Source: Telopea speciosissima (Eukaryota > Streptophyta > Magnoliopsida > Proteales > Proteaceae). Taken from it: DNA of 64,000 nt. This document shows, in pieces, positions 10,823 to 22,336 of the stretch; position 1 is the stretch's first letter; every line of letters starts with the position of its first letter. The notes beneath the pieces were generated by a model. It saw only the letters and a list, made by a program, of their open reading frames with translations. It did no database searches and was not told where the DNA came from. Both the position numbers and the translations under genes were made by a program. The stretch is taken from assembly GCF_018873765.1 (NCBI RefSeq), contig NC_057922.1:11421563-11485562 (forward strand). Direction: 5' to 3'.

Positions 10823-13800
10823 TCAGCTTAATCCATATAATAACTCAGAGTTTGAGTCTTCTTCCAAAGGCAGGTTAAGATCGGGTAACACAAAAAAATT
10901 ATTGGCCATAAGGGCAGAAGCATCCTTCTCTTCTATCCTGCGAGAATCAGAATCGGAAGATGGGCATGCTACAGCGTCACGTTCATCACACTCGTCATGT
11001 TTCGGAAAGTTCAAATGGGAGTAATCCACCGAATTAGCCTCTGTCTGATCAGGTACTTCACAATCTGCTGCATCCATCAAGTCAACAGAGGTGGCTGCAT
11101 CTTTTCCTGATTGGAGCTGCAAATCAAGCTGCCAAAAAGGAAATTCTTGTTAGCAACAGATTCCAAGATGTCCCATCAGATTTTAATTTGTTGTGACTAG
11201 TGAAACAGAGGATTACACTTCTTCGATGGAACATACAAGAACTGGAAAAGGATTACTCAACTAAAAAGTTCTCACACAAAAGAATTCAAGAAGTGCAGAC
11301 AATTCAATAAGTTTCAAACACAAGAGTTTGACAGTTATAGGAGAACTAGAACACCCTACAGGGTTGAAATCTTTAGCATAACCAATTTCGTATGTAGTTC
11401 CACCAAGTACCTGATGAGGATAAAAGCAGCTGAAAAGAATTTCATGGCAAAACAAGAATGGTGTGTGCTTGCTCTCAAGAACTAGGCGAAAAAGTTTTAC
11501 AAAGAGAAAAGTGAAAAGAAGAATTAAGTACAATGAAGCGAAAGGAAGATGGACTTTCACCTTCATTCTCTTAAAGGTCTCATTTTTGGCCCTCTGTTCC
11601 TCAAAGTCGGCCCTGAGTGTCTCTAGCTCCTGCTCAAGAAATGCAAGTGTCAATCGGTGATATCTCAGAATCGAAAACAATGCTTACTGAGTCACAGATA
11701 CTGTATAAACGTACCTTCTTCAAATTTATACTTTCCTTCAGCAACAAACTTTCTTCCTCCTTAAGTTCCGCAAATGTCTGTTAACAATTAATGCAATTCC
11801 TTTAGTACACTAAAATCTAATTGAAAATAAAAACAATCAAAGGCACTAGGCCAGAAGAACCGAATGAGATCTTCAATGCCAGAATGTAACCTGATAACCA
11901 CCCAATGCATCATATCATTTGTGATTATCAAAAAAATTAACATTCTGGCGTAGAAAATCTGTAAAGGAAGGATTCACGGCGAATTTTGGGTTCTTCCCAG
12001 CTTGTACCATAGAGGTCGTTATAAAATGATGTAAAGTACCTTCTTTTTCCTTGACCTTCTTCCGGCAGTTACACTCGTAGAAATAACCTGAAAAAATATC
12101 AATATTGCTTAATTAATAAATTCAATGAGCTCAATATATGTAACCGAGGCAAAATTAAGACATTAATTACTAGAAAGAGGAACATTTTCACAGTCAATAA
12201 GCATTTAATTGAATATAAGGGCTAAATCAGGGAATTTGTTCCATCCATCTGATTCAAATAAGAAACAAAATTGGGATCCAATCCCAAAAAAAAATAAAAA
12301 TAAAAAAAAAAAAAATAAAATAAAATAATAATAATAATAATTTGGGATGATCAGATCCAAAATCCTTGTGAATAAACTTCCAAGTGGGTAATTCAGTTAT
12401 TAGAGTACCGAGATTGATGGACAAAAAGGATCACTGACACAAACCCACATCCCAGAATCGAATAAAATTGAACGTAACCGAGTCTTCATGCAAAACCACC
12501 TCTGACAGCCGTCAGATGAGAACATCTGTATCAAGGGTCCCGTTACTTATTCCAATCCGATGGAAATCATGTGATCACATCAAGTGGAACCCACCGAGCA
12601 TATAGCCTACGTCATCCATCTATCCTCAATCTTCGAGCTCAAAAGATCGATATCTTCTTCCCCTTCCCTTCCCTTCCCTTCCCCAACCCCACCCATTAAA
12701 TAATAAAAAAAAAAAACCACCACCAAATATAACTCCCAATCCACAACTGTAGATGAACCACAAGAATCCATTACTTTGCAAAAGGTCACGTGGGACCCCT
12801 TCAACCAATACTATCTTCCCCACTTCATACTTCATACAATAAAAACTAGTTAAAAAGAATAAATTTACTAGAATAGAAAAATCCCAACGGGTTGAACCAG
12901 ATCTAACCATATCTGTTCCAATCATCAAATCAACCACAACTTGCTCGCCAGATCCCAAATTAATCCCATCGATCCGCTCCCTCCTCGAGATGCTCGCCTG
13001 CAAACAGTTAACCTGGTTCTTCTCCCATGTCCGATCCACACTTCCACAGAGGTGAAACAAATTCTTTTTTTAATTTATAAGACAATAAAAGCTGGGCAAG
13101 CTGACAAAGCAAGGGACATTAACAGGATAGGAAGGGGCATAGGGCCCGAGTCAGAGACGCATAAGAACACCAAACCAACCACATCTGCACAAAAACAATG
13201 TTTTCTGATTCCTCTCTCTCTCTCTCCCATAACAAACATCAATTCATCAAGAGCACCTTTCAAATTTCCACTAACAACAATACACCAAACCAAACGCAGA
13301 CCTAACACCCAACGCTCCGTTCCCTCCGTGCTTTCCTCCCTTTTCTCTTTGCTGCCAACACCCCTTCTTGGTGGGGACCACCTAAGCCACACACACGCAC
13401 GAGTGCACCACCCCCCTCCTCACAAGTCACATTCTTTGTTTTTTGGGGGGGGGGGGGGGGGGAGGGGGTTAGAATTCACAAACACACGACATCACGCCAC
13501 CGAGAATATAGATTTATCTTGAACAACAACCCCACCCACTTTTTTTGTGACGAAAAGGCCCTTCCCAGTGACCGACTTATAAAAAGGATTTTGACTCTGG
13601 AGTAGGCAGTTTGGTCATTTTCGCCAGCAAAAAAAAAGTACAATTGGATTTCACAACCCTAGACCGTGACGACGACCTGGAGGTTCCTGAACACTTTCCG
13701 GATACTCGCCACTCGGTTATGAGTTATGACCAAGTTCCGTCTTTTGACAATAATGCCCTTCTGTAGTGGCGGAGCATTTTCGGTGTTTCGGAAGGGGTAT

Positions 13801-14806
13801 ATCGGTCATTGAAACAACCTTTCAAAGACCAAAAAAGGAAACTAGGGATGACAGGTGACCAAAAACAGGCGACGAAAAACGTGACTGAGACATTTCAGAA
13901 CCCTCTGCGTTTTTTGACCCGGAGAATTCAAGGTGATAAATCCATTGGTTCACAAGGTTAGAATGGAGAGTTAAAGTAGATAGAAGGAGACAACTAGGAA
14001 GCCAAGAAGAATGGCCAACGAGGAGCAGGAGGAAAGTCATGGCCGATCTGTTCGGTAACTTTACGGAAACGCTCCAGAAATCGACAAGTTTTTAGCGGTA
14101 AAAGCGCATGTACCTCGTTGGAAACGGAGAGAAAAGGAAAGAAAAGTTACAGAAAAGAACCGAGGCACCGCGACTGGTGATCGGAAAACAGGTCCCTCTC
14201 GCTTCACAAAGAATTCCGAGTTAACTCTACCGTTCGAGGGGCTTCATCGTTAAGAAACGAGAAAAGAAATAAAAAATCCAAAAAAAATAAAAAATTTCCG
14301 AAAGAAACAAAGAACAACGAGGCTCCAGTCGGTGGACAACAGAACAATAACTAGCACCAACCACCAAACCTCTTTCGACAAAAGGATTAAAACTCGGAAT
14401 CTTTGAGATCCGGCAACACAGAGAGAAAGAAAATAGGAGAAGAAAGAAACAACAAAAGAAAAGAGAAGTTAACCTTAGATCTAACGCCGCTTGAGCCCTT
14501 GACAGGATGGCTGCACTCTTCGTAACCATCGACAGCACCGCTACCGCTAAAAGACGTACCACCACTCCAAGAGAGAGGCGTCGTCGGGCTGGCTCTCCTT
14601 GACTCCCCATCCTTCTTCACCTGAACGCTACTGCATCGCAGAATCTGCCTCGACCGTGGTTGTCTCAATCCCCACTCAGGCAACACAGACACCAATCTCT
14701 TTGTCGGCAGCGACGCATGTTCTTCCGGCTGGCGGAGCCGCATCAGCACTTCCACCACCAGCCAATCGTCCGTCATAGCATCTGTAATCCACTCGTTCTC
14801 TCCCAT
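10823..14806 (-). CDS. Plant coiled-coil protein with basic region and C-terminal EAR motif (5 exons)
   Basis: Reconstructed from splice sites on the minus strand: exons 14474-14806, 12040-12087, 11715-11777, 11561-11629 and 10823-11128. All junctions are GT-AG and phase 0, giving 272 residues. Residues 1-111 start MGENEWITDAM and contain RQPRSR and SPTTPLSWSGG. Residues 112-127 form a basic block (RRSRKKK). Residues 128 to about 175 form an uninterrupted coiled coil (FAELKEEESLLLKESINLKK onward). Near the end, residues 254-259 are DLNLPL, an EAR-type motif known to recruit TOPLESS-type co-repressors. The basic block followed by a coiled coil recalls a bZIP, but the canonical N-x7-R spacing is not seen. 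I recognise it as a conserved unnamed plant family. A nuclear co-repressor role is inference. Confidence 0.8.
13445..13462. repeat. Poly(G) run in intron 1
   Basis: Eighteen consecutive G residues followed by A and five more Gs, inside the long first intron of the minus-strand gene. On the transcript this is a poly(C) tract. Confidence 0.9.
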
Positions 14807-14938
14807 CTTCCACACCAACACGCACACAGAGATAGAGATCGAGACAGAGATACGGAGAGAAAAGAAAGGAGAGGAAAAGCGGAGTGAAAACTGAGAAGCC
14901 CAAAGCGAAAAAATATGGTGGCGAAGAAAACCTGTTGG

Positions 14939-14945
14939 TTTTATA
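14939..14945 (-). promoter_or_regulatory. TATA box of the EAR-motif gene
   Basis: The plus strand reads ttttata, i.e. TATAAAA on the minus strand, 133 bases upstream of the ATG at 14806. A start of transcription near 14905-14915 would give a 5' leader of about 100 bases. That leader is CT-rich on the RNA (gagagaaaagaaaggagagg on the plus strand), which is common in plant leaders. Confidence 0.5.
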
Positions 14946-16496
14946 GAATGAGTTTAGGTACATCCGGTTTTCCGGTTTGTATATTGTGTGGCGTTGCACT
15001 GTAGGGACTATGGAGAGACTTGGAGTAGATGATGCCCCCACATCCACTCTCTAATGACTCTATTACCTTCTGGGTCCCACATTCTGAAACGTGGCACTGA
15101 CCGCCTTGCCTCTTTCGCTGCCTTAGGACTTACGAGTTAGGGTTAAGCTGTGATGTAATACATGTCTCGGATCTGTGACCACGTTAGTATGAGTCGCGCG
15201 TTCGGATGCTCCGATTGGAATCTTCGTTACGATTAAGGATCTCAAAATGACGATTAAAATAAATAAGATATTTTTGGAATTGAAGTATGAAGATATTCCA
15301 ATCCAACGGACATACAACCAACGCAGTAGACGAAAATGTCTTTTTCAACGCTCTCTCGATTCTCGGCAGGTAAAATTGTGCGATAGAAGTCACAGAAAAT
15401 AGAATGTGTATTCCATTCCTTTTTCCTCCGGGGAAAAAAAAATAGGGAGTGAGTGTGGGTGTCTGACTGCTACTTCTCGCACGTGACCAGCGAAGATTAG
15501 AGTTAGTTCACACGCGCGAGTTTGGATCCACGCGGCATGATTAAAAGGTACGTGCGTGTTAAGATATCCTTTCGGTGCGTGTTAGCACTACAGTGTTTTT
15601 ATTGTACGGCACTATCTTGTTCAGAGTTCACACACAAAACATCGGCTCCATATAAAAGGACATCAGCTTGCCACGTGTCGTATTTGGGTTGAGGACCCAC
15701 TGTACTAATGGAGGATGTACGTGTAAAGTATAAACCATGTAGATATCTAAAGACCATAAAAAGTTGGACAATTGACCATCCAATGGATTTTGATTGGTTG
15801 TAAAACAACTATTGTACTGCAAGTATTTTATCTTTAACTAATTCTAGTATGAGAGAAAGTAGTTTTCCTTCCTATGAGAGTAAAACACTTTCTACCAATC
15901 AATTGAAACACTTGAGGTAAATTGCTTTTTGGCAGTTAATGTTTCTGAATAAATATTTAAAGAAATTAAAAGTACCTAAAAGGTTCGGATATGTGTGTCG
16001 CTGAAGACATCAACCAATTCTATCTTTATATGAGTTTCAACTTTTTACAATTAATATAGATGAACGAAAAATCGATAATACCCCTATACCGTTTCCTGAT
16101 ACCCAGTGCACACCATCCGAATCGTCATCCCTTGACCGTGGGTGAAGGAAAACTCCTTTCATTAATTTATGATAATAAAACGGAAATTAATAAATTTCTA
16201 TCGTTTTGATAAAATTCATCCTTCAGATTAAAAAAACCAAAACAAAACAAAAGCACTCTATAGTCTATACTCTATACTTGAAGGGAGAATGTATGGGAGT
16301 GCAAGGGCCACAGGCACAGGACAACCAATGAGACCACGCGGTGGCATCTTGGGGGTGGAATTTCCACCTTTCATAGCCCCCACCGTCTCTAGGCGTAGCC
16401 TACAACCCTTCCCCCATTTTCCCATACTTCAATTATCCTTCATTTTCTTAAAAGTGTGGGATCCACATAAAGATGAAGGACCATAATTTCACTTAT
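14946..16496. other. Upstream intergenic region
   Basis: Contains presumed promoter DNA of the minus-strand gene. A cacgtgac G-box-like core lies near 15480 and a tataaaagg at about 15651 faces the plus strand, but no plus-strand gene follows it. No open frame is supported. Confidence 0.35.
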
Positions 16497-16505
16497 TTAT
16501 TGAAT

Positions 16506-16674
16506 GGGAAGTAGTTTTCTATCCAGGAGTATGACTTACGCCAACACTCCCATGTGTTTATCTCTCTCCTTCTCAAAACAAGGGGGCAAAGTTGTATTTT
16601 CATATGGGGAGGAGAGAGATAAACTCATGGGTGCATTGGCTAAGGCCACACTCTCGGACAGAGTTCTTTTCCCC
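16506..16674. mobile_element. Mutator-like MITE family 2, copy 3
   Basis: A 169-base relative of the element at 7234: left end gggaagtagttttctatcc, right end gttcttttcccc. It is flanked by ttattgaat (16497-16505) and tttttgaat (16675-16683), a 9-base duplication with one mismatch. The frame open across it is not a gene. Confidence 0.85.
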
Positions 16675-16683
16675 TTTTTGAAT

Positions 16684-17828
16684 AATTATTATTACAATGG
16701 TTTGTTATTTTTGTCAAATGTCAAAGACATCTATGCTACCACGTGGACAGATCATATGTCCATTTCAACCATCGAATAAAGAAAACATAGCCTATAGCCA
16801 CATGTCAAATTTCAAAATCTAAATCAACCAAATACTCTCTTTTTTATTTGCACACAGCCCATTTACATCTATGTATGTGTACTAGTATTTTAGAGATTGT
16901 TGTGCACTCTCCCAATTTTGAGTGGGAATAGACGACTTAGATTAAATAATCCATCAAAATAGATGATTTAGATTTATCTTATGATTTTTTTTTTTTTTTG
17001 AAACATTACCTTTTGTTGTTACACGGATGGCTAATATTATTTTAAACAATATTTGAAACATTATTTGGACACTTAAGTACCTAGAGACCATAATTGTTAG
17101 GGACTTGGGTAGAACTCATAATATGTACCAAATCTGGTGTTGAAGAATAATTGAGAAGGTCAAAGCATTCGGTTTCAGGTCCAGTCCTTTTGGTGTTCTT
17201 CAATCTACAATATGTGCCCTTTGCTTCACAACTTCCACATAATGGTTGAGACAATCTAGTATGAGATAGAGAAAAAGGTCGGACTTTCAAACATAGAGTC
17301 TATAAGATATACTATAGTTACAAAATGGACAGTTTAAATGATCTTTATCCTCTCAAGTGCGGTGCACTACCTAGTACACCTTAAAGTGCATCCGACGATG
17401 GACAATACACCTATCTATTTTTTAAATCTAAAAACATGTTCTTAGCCACTATCGGATGGAGTACACCACGCTTGAGAGGACAAAATTTCAGTTTAAACTG
17501 GATACCCATAGTAAAGAAGCAAAAAAGAATTGGTTCAATAAAATAAAACAACATATACCTCAATATTAAGGGTTAAGGGTGTTTTGGACAAGTTTAATTG
17601 TTCTGAAGGTATCAACTCGATTTTTTTTTTCGCCAAAGTCAACTCGAATTTCAACCCTCACAGGATTATTCAGCACTATTTCGGAGAGCTGTTCAACTGC
17701 TTCAGATGTTGGGCAGCTGAAAAAACGACCAGTTCTTTACAAAAACAAAAATTTTAATGAAAATTTCTAGGAGGCTTTGGTAACCGATACATAATGGAAA
17801 TTATATGCTTTTTAAACCGCATATCCAA
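16684..17828. other. Non-coding, nothing recognised
   Basis: AT-rich. Around 17340-17480 two stretches about the same length read roughly inverted to each other (tctcaagtgcggtgcac and gtacaccacgcttgagagg), which suggests one more decayed hairpin element. No gene. Confidence 0.35.
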
Positions 17829-17837
17829 GAGCCTACC

Positions 17838-18018
17838 GGATGCAAATCGTCTGCAGCGCAGTTGTCCGTTCTTTCTGTGCTGCGTAGATATAGGGTCGTG
17901 TGTAAAGATCGCTTTACCCCCACTCGGGCAAGGCGCTCAAAGGCGATCTTTGCATGCGATCCTATATCTACGCAGCACAAGCAAGACGGGCAGCTGCATC
18001 GTAGATGATCCAAATTCA
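17838..18018. mobile_element. Long hairpin element (fold-back MITE)
   Basis: Two arms of about 80 bases are inverted copies of each other: gtgctgcgtagatataggg on the left and cctatatctacgcagcac on the right, with a loop of about 25 bases (acccccactcgggcaagg). A 9-base repeat, gagcctacc (17829-17837) and aagcctacc (18019-18027), flanks it with one mismatch. Open frames on both strands here are by-products of the inverted repeat. Confidence 0.75.
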
Positions 18019-18027
18019 AAGCCTACC

Positions 18028-19091
18028 AGCCTTGTCAAAGATTAAGACCTACCACAATCAACAAAGATGATCCATATATCAAAATTAATTAAGACTTGAT
18101 TTGGTAAGTAGAAAAATGGTGAAATTTGTTAAAAATGATTGAAAATTAAGTACAATATTTGCTATATAAAATAATAAAAACAGAAAAACATACCTGAGGT
18201 TGTTATGTTGTATAAGATGGATAGAAATCCAGGCAGGAACATGTTCTTACTTAATTTTTGGGAAAATGGTTTCTGTTCGGAAATGTAGCACCCCTTCCAT
18301 ATAAAATGATCTTCATGCCCCCTAAAGGATTGAATCGAATGGGAGGTGTTGATTGGGTCTCGCATATGTATGGGACTTACGCTCCTAGACAAAAAATGAC
18401 TTTTCATATTTTTTTTTGTAAAATAATAATAACTTCAACGATAAAAGAACAAATTAATCATCAATAATAACATGTTTAATCTATATTTATTAAAAAAAAA
18501 AAAAAAAAAAACATGTTAAATCACAAGCTATAAAGAAATAAAATTTCCTAACATGATAAATTTTGTGAGGTCAAGAGATTGCTACCAGGCTGTTTAGCCA
18601 TTGCGGTTGAGAGCTCGAGTAGGAGCATCAACATGGATGAGACTTTTGTTTTCACAGGGTGGAGCAATAATTTTGCGTGATCTTCTGTCTGGGTGCAAAC
18701 TCCATGCGACTTGGCATAGATCTTCTTCCCAATTTGTGATCTCATATTTATAGTAAAATACCTAAATACTTGCCAAAACACCATATTCGCTCAATAAATA
18801 TATATTAATCTATTAATCGTTAGAAACCATAGAAACATGCATAATTCGAGCCCTATTTTTCTATGCTTCCTTCTCTAAGTGGCTTAGGGGAGAACAAAAC
18901 CATGGAACACATCGGTTTTACTTGCTTAATTGTGGAAAATACGACTTAATATTACTTGTTACAGATGAGGCCCAATTAAAAGGGATTTGGAACCTTAACC
19001 CTATGTAGCTAGGCTCAACAAACTGCAACAAATTCTTACCAAGATAACGAAGACCAAAATGAAACCCCAGCAGGAGAAGTGGAGGGGGGGG
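18028..19091. other. Non-coding
   Basis: AT-rich with a poly(A) run near 18492. The stretch at 18590-18720 (ggagcatcaacatggatgag ... tctgtctgggtgcaaac) resembles material near 5280 and 8740, a possible additional repeat family. No gene supported. Confidence 0.35.
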
Positions 19092-19269
19092 GGATCTTTA
19101 TCGCCTCCAGTTGGCTGCCCGGCCCAGTTCCCCAGTTCCTCTAACAAAGGGGGGCTGAAATGTCCTCTCTACCCATGCCCAAACACTCTGCCCGGGTGGG
19201 GTCCACCATCCCCCTATTAGAGGAACTGGGGAACTGGGCCAGTCAGCAAACTGGAGGAGATAATTTTCC
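19092..19269. mobile_element. Mutator-like MITE family 1, copy B
   Basis: A 178-base copy with the cleanest inverted repeats of its family: ggatctttatcgcctccag on the left and ctggaggagataattttcc on the right, matching for about 52 bases up to cctctaa. It sits between two G-rich runs (8 and 10 Gs); the target was evidently G-rich, so the exact duplication is blurred by run-length change. Confidence 0.85.
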
Positions 19270-19504
19270 GGGGGGGGGGAGGGTAAAAAGAAAATAAATG
19301 AGAGAAGAAATCACACGTGAAGAATGCTGCCCAACAATGCACCCTACGCCATCTTACACGGGAAAGTGAAATAACCATCCCATCCCTTCCCTTGGATGCC
19401 CGAGCACGCACTCCCATTAGCTCCTACACTGTCACATGGGCCACACAGCCTGACGTCAAACCCCTTCCTTATATATACTTATATATAGTCAGATCAAGCT
19501 AGGC

Positions 19505-20222
19505 TAGGGGTGTCAATTGGTCCGGTTCCTTAACGATTATAGTCCTAAGGGGTTAGGACAAGAACTAGACCAATAAGTTAATTGGTTCCAATCTTGAGAT
19601 CTAGGACCATTAACTAATAGGTGGGCCGGCTCTGGTTCCGGCTCCTAAATAGTTCCAAGCAGTCCAATCAAATTTTTAAAAAAAAAATCCCTAACACATG
19701 TATACTACGTATATTTAAAAATATTATGATTATAATAAACCACTAATTTCAATCACTTGAGATATGATTCATTGTTTTTTTCTCAAATCACATAACTAGT
19801 CAATATTACCTCTTGTTTGGTATTAATTAATAAGTAGGAACACCACCACCCTCATAAGTTTGGATTATTTTAAGGTATGTTCTCAAGACAACATTCCTAT
19901 ATGAACCTTAAAAATTTACAGCCAAATCTTTGGTAAAATAGTTTATGACACAAGTGTTACCAGTCAGAATTGAAAAACTTAAAAAAGAAAAGGGTTTAAC
20001 CTTAGCTCTCAGGACCTTGAGTCTTAAGAATTAAGGTTAGGCTGTGAATTTATTTTACTTCTATCGATTCCACCGGTTCTTAATTGGTAGATCCGGAATC
20101 GAACCAATAACTTATCAATAGATCCAGAACCGGACCAATAAGCTATTGGGGTGGTTAGATCCAGTTCCTAACAGACCGGTTTTGGTCTGGTTACCGTTTC
20201 GGGTTCAAAATTTACACCCTCA
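19505..20222. mobile_element. Non-autonomous hAT-type element
   Basis: The left end taggggtgtcaattgg and the right end, read inward, tgagggtgtaaattttg form the type of terminus common in plant hAT MITEs. Both arms are built from degenerate ggttc/ggaccaataagtta units in opposite orientation. The 8-base flanks match only in part. About 718 bases; no coding capacity. Confidence 0.6.
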
Positions 20223-20472
20223 ATATGAGCCCAAGCCACCATGGCCAGACCCTGGACTTGAAAATCCTAACCCTGGCCCAGCCCTAACCCTGAAATTTTA
20301 CAGCAGACTTTAGGTTGGGCTTTGGGCTTGGGCTTGGGCTCACGGGCTGAGCTGTGCCCCACATATCTCAGCACATGCCTAGGGATGTGTGCGGCACAGC
20401 TCAACGGCTGGCAGCACCCTGGGCGTGCTGGGCTCCTGGAGACGAGCTAAATTCCTCTTCTTATGCTGGCAA

Positions 20473-20529
20473 CATGCCGCATGTCTTAAACCATGCCGCA
20501 TGTCTTAAACCATGCCGCATGTCTTAAAC
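20473..20529. repeat. 19-base tandem repeat, three copies
   Basis: The unit catgccgcatgtcttaaac occurs three times without a mismatch, starting at 20473, 20492 and 20511; a fourth copy begins and breaks off (catgct). Confidence 0.95.
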
Positions 20530-20593
20530 CATGCTACTGTACGTCTGTATTGTAATTTGTTGCCTAACATTTCTCTTTTGTCCCAGACTCCCA

Positions 20594-20873
20594 GGGATGG
20601 GGCTCCTCTGTGGCCCGGCAGGGTGTTCGGTGCACATTGGACGGCCAGAGCACCTGACACGTAGCCGGGGCTCCTTTGTAGCGTGACACAGTGTGTAACA
20701 CACATCCGACGGTCTGTAATGCATGGGTCCACAGCCCAACAACCCACCTGTGCGTTGGGCTGCGTGCCTGCGCGCTGCAGACCGTCGGATGGTGCGCTAC
20801 AGAGGACCCGAATCCGATCCAATACCTGTGTGTCAGTGTGTGGGACTTCCTGCCGCACTAAAGAGGATCCGGG
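20594..20873. mobile_element. Nested GC-rich inverted repeats
   Basis: An inner pair (ggggctcctttgtagcg at 20667 and its inverted partner cgctacagaggaccc ending at 20810) shares the block atccgacggtctg / cagaccgtcggat. An outer, more diverged pair (ggggctcctctgtgg at 20597 and ccgcactaaagaggatcc ending near 20873) encloses it. This looks like one hairpin element inserted in a relative. Long open frames here on both strands are a side effect of high GC and symmetry. Confidence 0.55.
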
Positions 20874-20947
20874 TCCGACTTCCAACAGCCGAACCCGGAA
20901 CCAGAGACGTGTACCGTCACCTTTCTTCCCTCGTTGCACCTTGCAGT

Positions 20948-21151
20948 GGATTTGGCTCCTGTCCTGCAGTGGCGGGAGCTGGAGTGTCCAGCCCAGCAAA
21001 ACCACCTGAAAATAGGGGGTGGGGTGGTCATTTCACATGTGGGGCCTAGGTGGGACCCACCTGTGAAATGACCACCCCACCCCTGTTTTTGCTGCGGTTT
21101 TGCTGGGCTGGACGCTCCAGCTCCCGCCACTGCAGGACAGGAGCCTTTTCG
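20948..21151. mobile_element. Hairpin MITE with 9-base target duplication
   Basis: A 204-base near-perfect hairpin: ctcctgtcctgcagtggcgg on the left and ccgccactgcaggacaggag on the right, continuing through the ccagcccagcaaaacc block. It is flanked by a perfect 9-base repeat ccttgcagt (20939-20947 and 21152-21160), consistent with Mutator-type insertion. It differs in sequence from families 1 and 2. Confidence 0.85.
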
Positions 21152-21354
21152 CCTTGCAGTCCACGGCCGTGTTTTCTTTTGTCTTTCATTTACTCAATGG
21201 CACATTGGCACTGCAATGGGGATACAAATATAGACTTGACCGAACCATAGCTTCGTTCAATTATTTTCTTCTTTATCATCGACTTCATCTTCAGAACATA
21301 ATGGCGGGGAAGGCAAGGAGGAGTCCCCATCTCCATCCACTCCTTCATTTTCAT

Positions 21355-21776
21355 CGTATTTCAGTGACGTCAAAGCCAGTCTGAAGGAATCTTCACCTCC
21401 TTGAAGGATTTCTCAATTTCCTCAAAAGGAAACTCCTTCATTCACTCCTCAGAAACCTTCAAAGATCACTTCTCTGGAAGAAATCCGCAAAAACCTCGCT
21501 GAATATCGTCTCAGATCAGCTGCTCCTCCACCCAACGAGATGTCTTAGTCCTCATCTTCTCAAGCTATCTCATTTCAGGACCTCTACAAGAAAAGTGTTA
21601 TTGCAAAGAGCGAAGAAGGGAACGATGGACCTGGAAGCGGCAAGAGTGGAAAGCCCTCTTTCGATGCTATCCGCGAGAGCTTACGGCAGCTTCGGGCCTC
21701 CACTGGAAGCCAACCTGCAAGTGATCGATCCATAGGAGCAACCGATAGAGGAAGCAAGGATAAATTCTGGATATAA
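21355..21776 (+). pseudogene. Broken copy of a plant protein-coding gene
   Basis: One continuous plus-strand frame reads YFSDVKASLKESSPP, then a TGA, then SLEEIRKNLAEYRLRSAAPP, a TAG, SQAISFQDLYKKSVIAKSEE, GKPSFDAIRESLRQLRAS and on to IGATDRGSKDKF before ending. Two in-frame stops interrupt otherwise protein-like sequence with good codon bias, so this is a decayed coding region. The style resembles the N-terminal part of the plant mitochondrial small-subunit protein mS35 (S24/S35 family), but only from memory and with low confidence. Downstream parts may have been displaced by the gypsy insertion at 22336. Confidence 0.5.
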
Positions 21777-22331
21777 CAATTTTTTAAAACATGTATGTAT
21801 CGTATCTTTCCCCTGTTTGTGCAGAATTTTTATTTTGGTTAGAACCCTTCTATTATTAATTGTGATTGATAAGTTTGTTGTCATCAGTACCTTAAAAGTG
21901 TTTCTTGTATAAAGAATCTTGTTCTCTTGACATTTGTATAAAAAATGGAGCATCCTGGAATTGTGATTTAGAATTTTGCTTTTATTGATATTCAGGACTG
22001 GGATAACTGGCTTTAGTTGACACACTGGTTAGTGTTTTCCCATATCAAATTCAAAATCAAAAGTAAAATAAAAGGATGGATGGTGTAATTCCGGAAAATT
22101 ATCTCCTCCAGTTCCCTGCCGGCCCAGGTCCATCCCCTCAACTGCTCCCCTATTCTGTGACTTAACTTCTTCCGATTTTTCATGCTTCTCTTCCCCGGTG
22201 TCGAGATCTAGAGCTTGAGTTGTCTTCATTCTTCCCAAATCTTCTGTTTTTGAAAGAATAACCAGGTACCTCATTCCGAACTCAAAAGTGATTGCACTAT
22301 TGGCTTGAATGAAAATAACATTTTGGTCAAT
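21777..22331. other. Non-coding, with a single family-1 MITE end
   Basis: At 22093-22127 one terminal repeat of MITE family 1 is present (ggaaaattatctcctccag) without its partner: a solo or truncated end. A minus-strand open frame at 22029-22388 has no recognisable relatives and crosses into the LTR. Confidence 0.45.
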
Positions 22332-22336
22332 GATAC

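Noticed and set aside
12626-13522. Long open frames on both strands (up to 193 residues)
   Set aside because: Located in the first intron of the EAR-motif gene, low in complexity (CT and G runs), no family resemblance.
15640-15660. Plus-strand TATA box (catataaaagg)
   Set aside because: No coding region follows on the plus strand within several kilobases.
17794-18045. Overlapping open frames that translate to similar peptides on both strands
   Set aside because: Explained by the long inverted repeat, which makes both strands alike; no start context or homologue.
20505-21049. Several 100-166-residue open frames on both strands
   Set aside because: They fall in GC-rich nested hairpins; stop codons are rare there on all frames and no frame shows a protein family motif.
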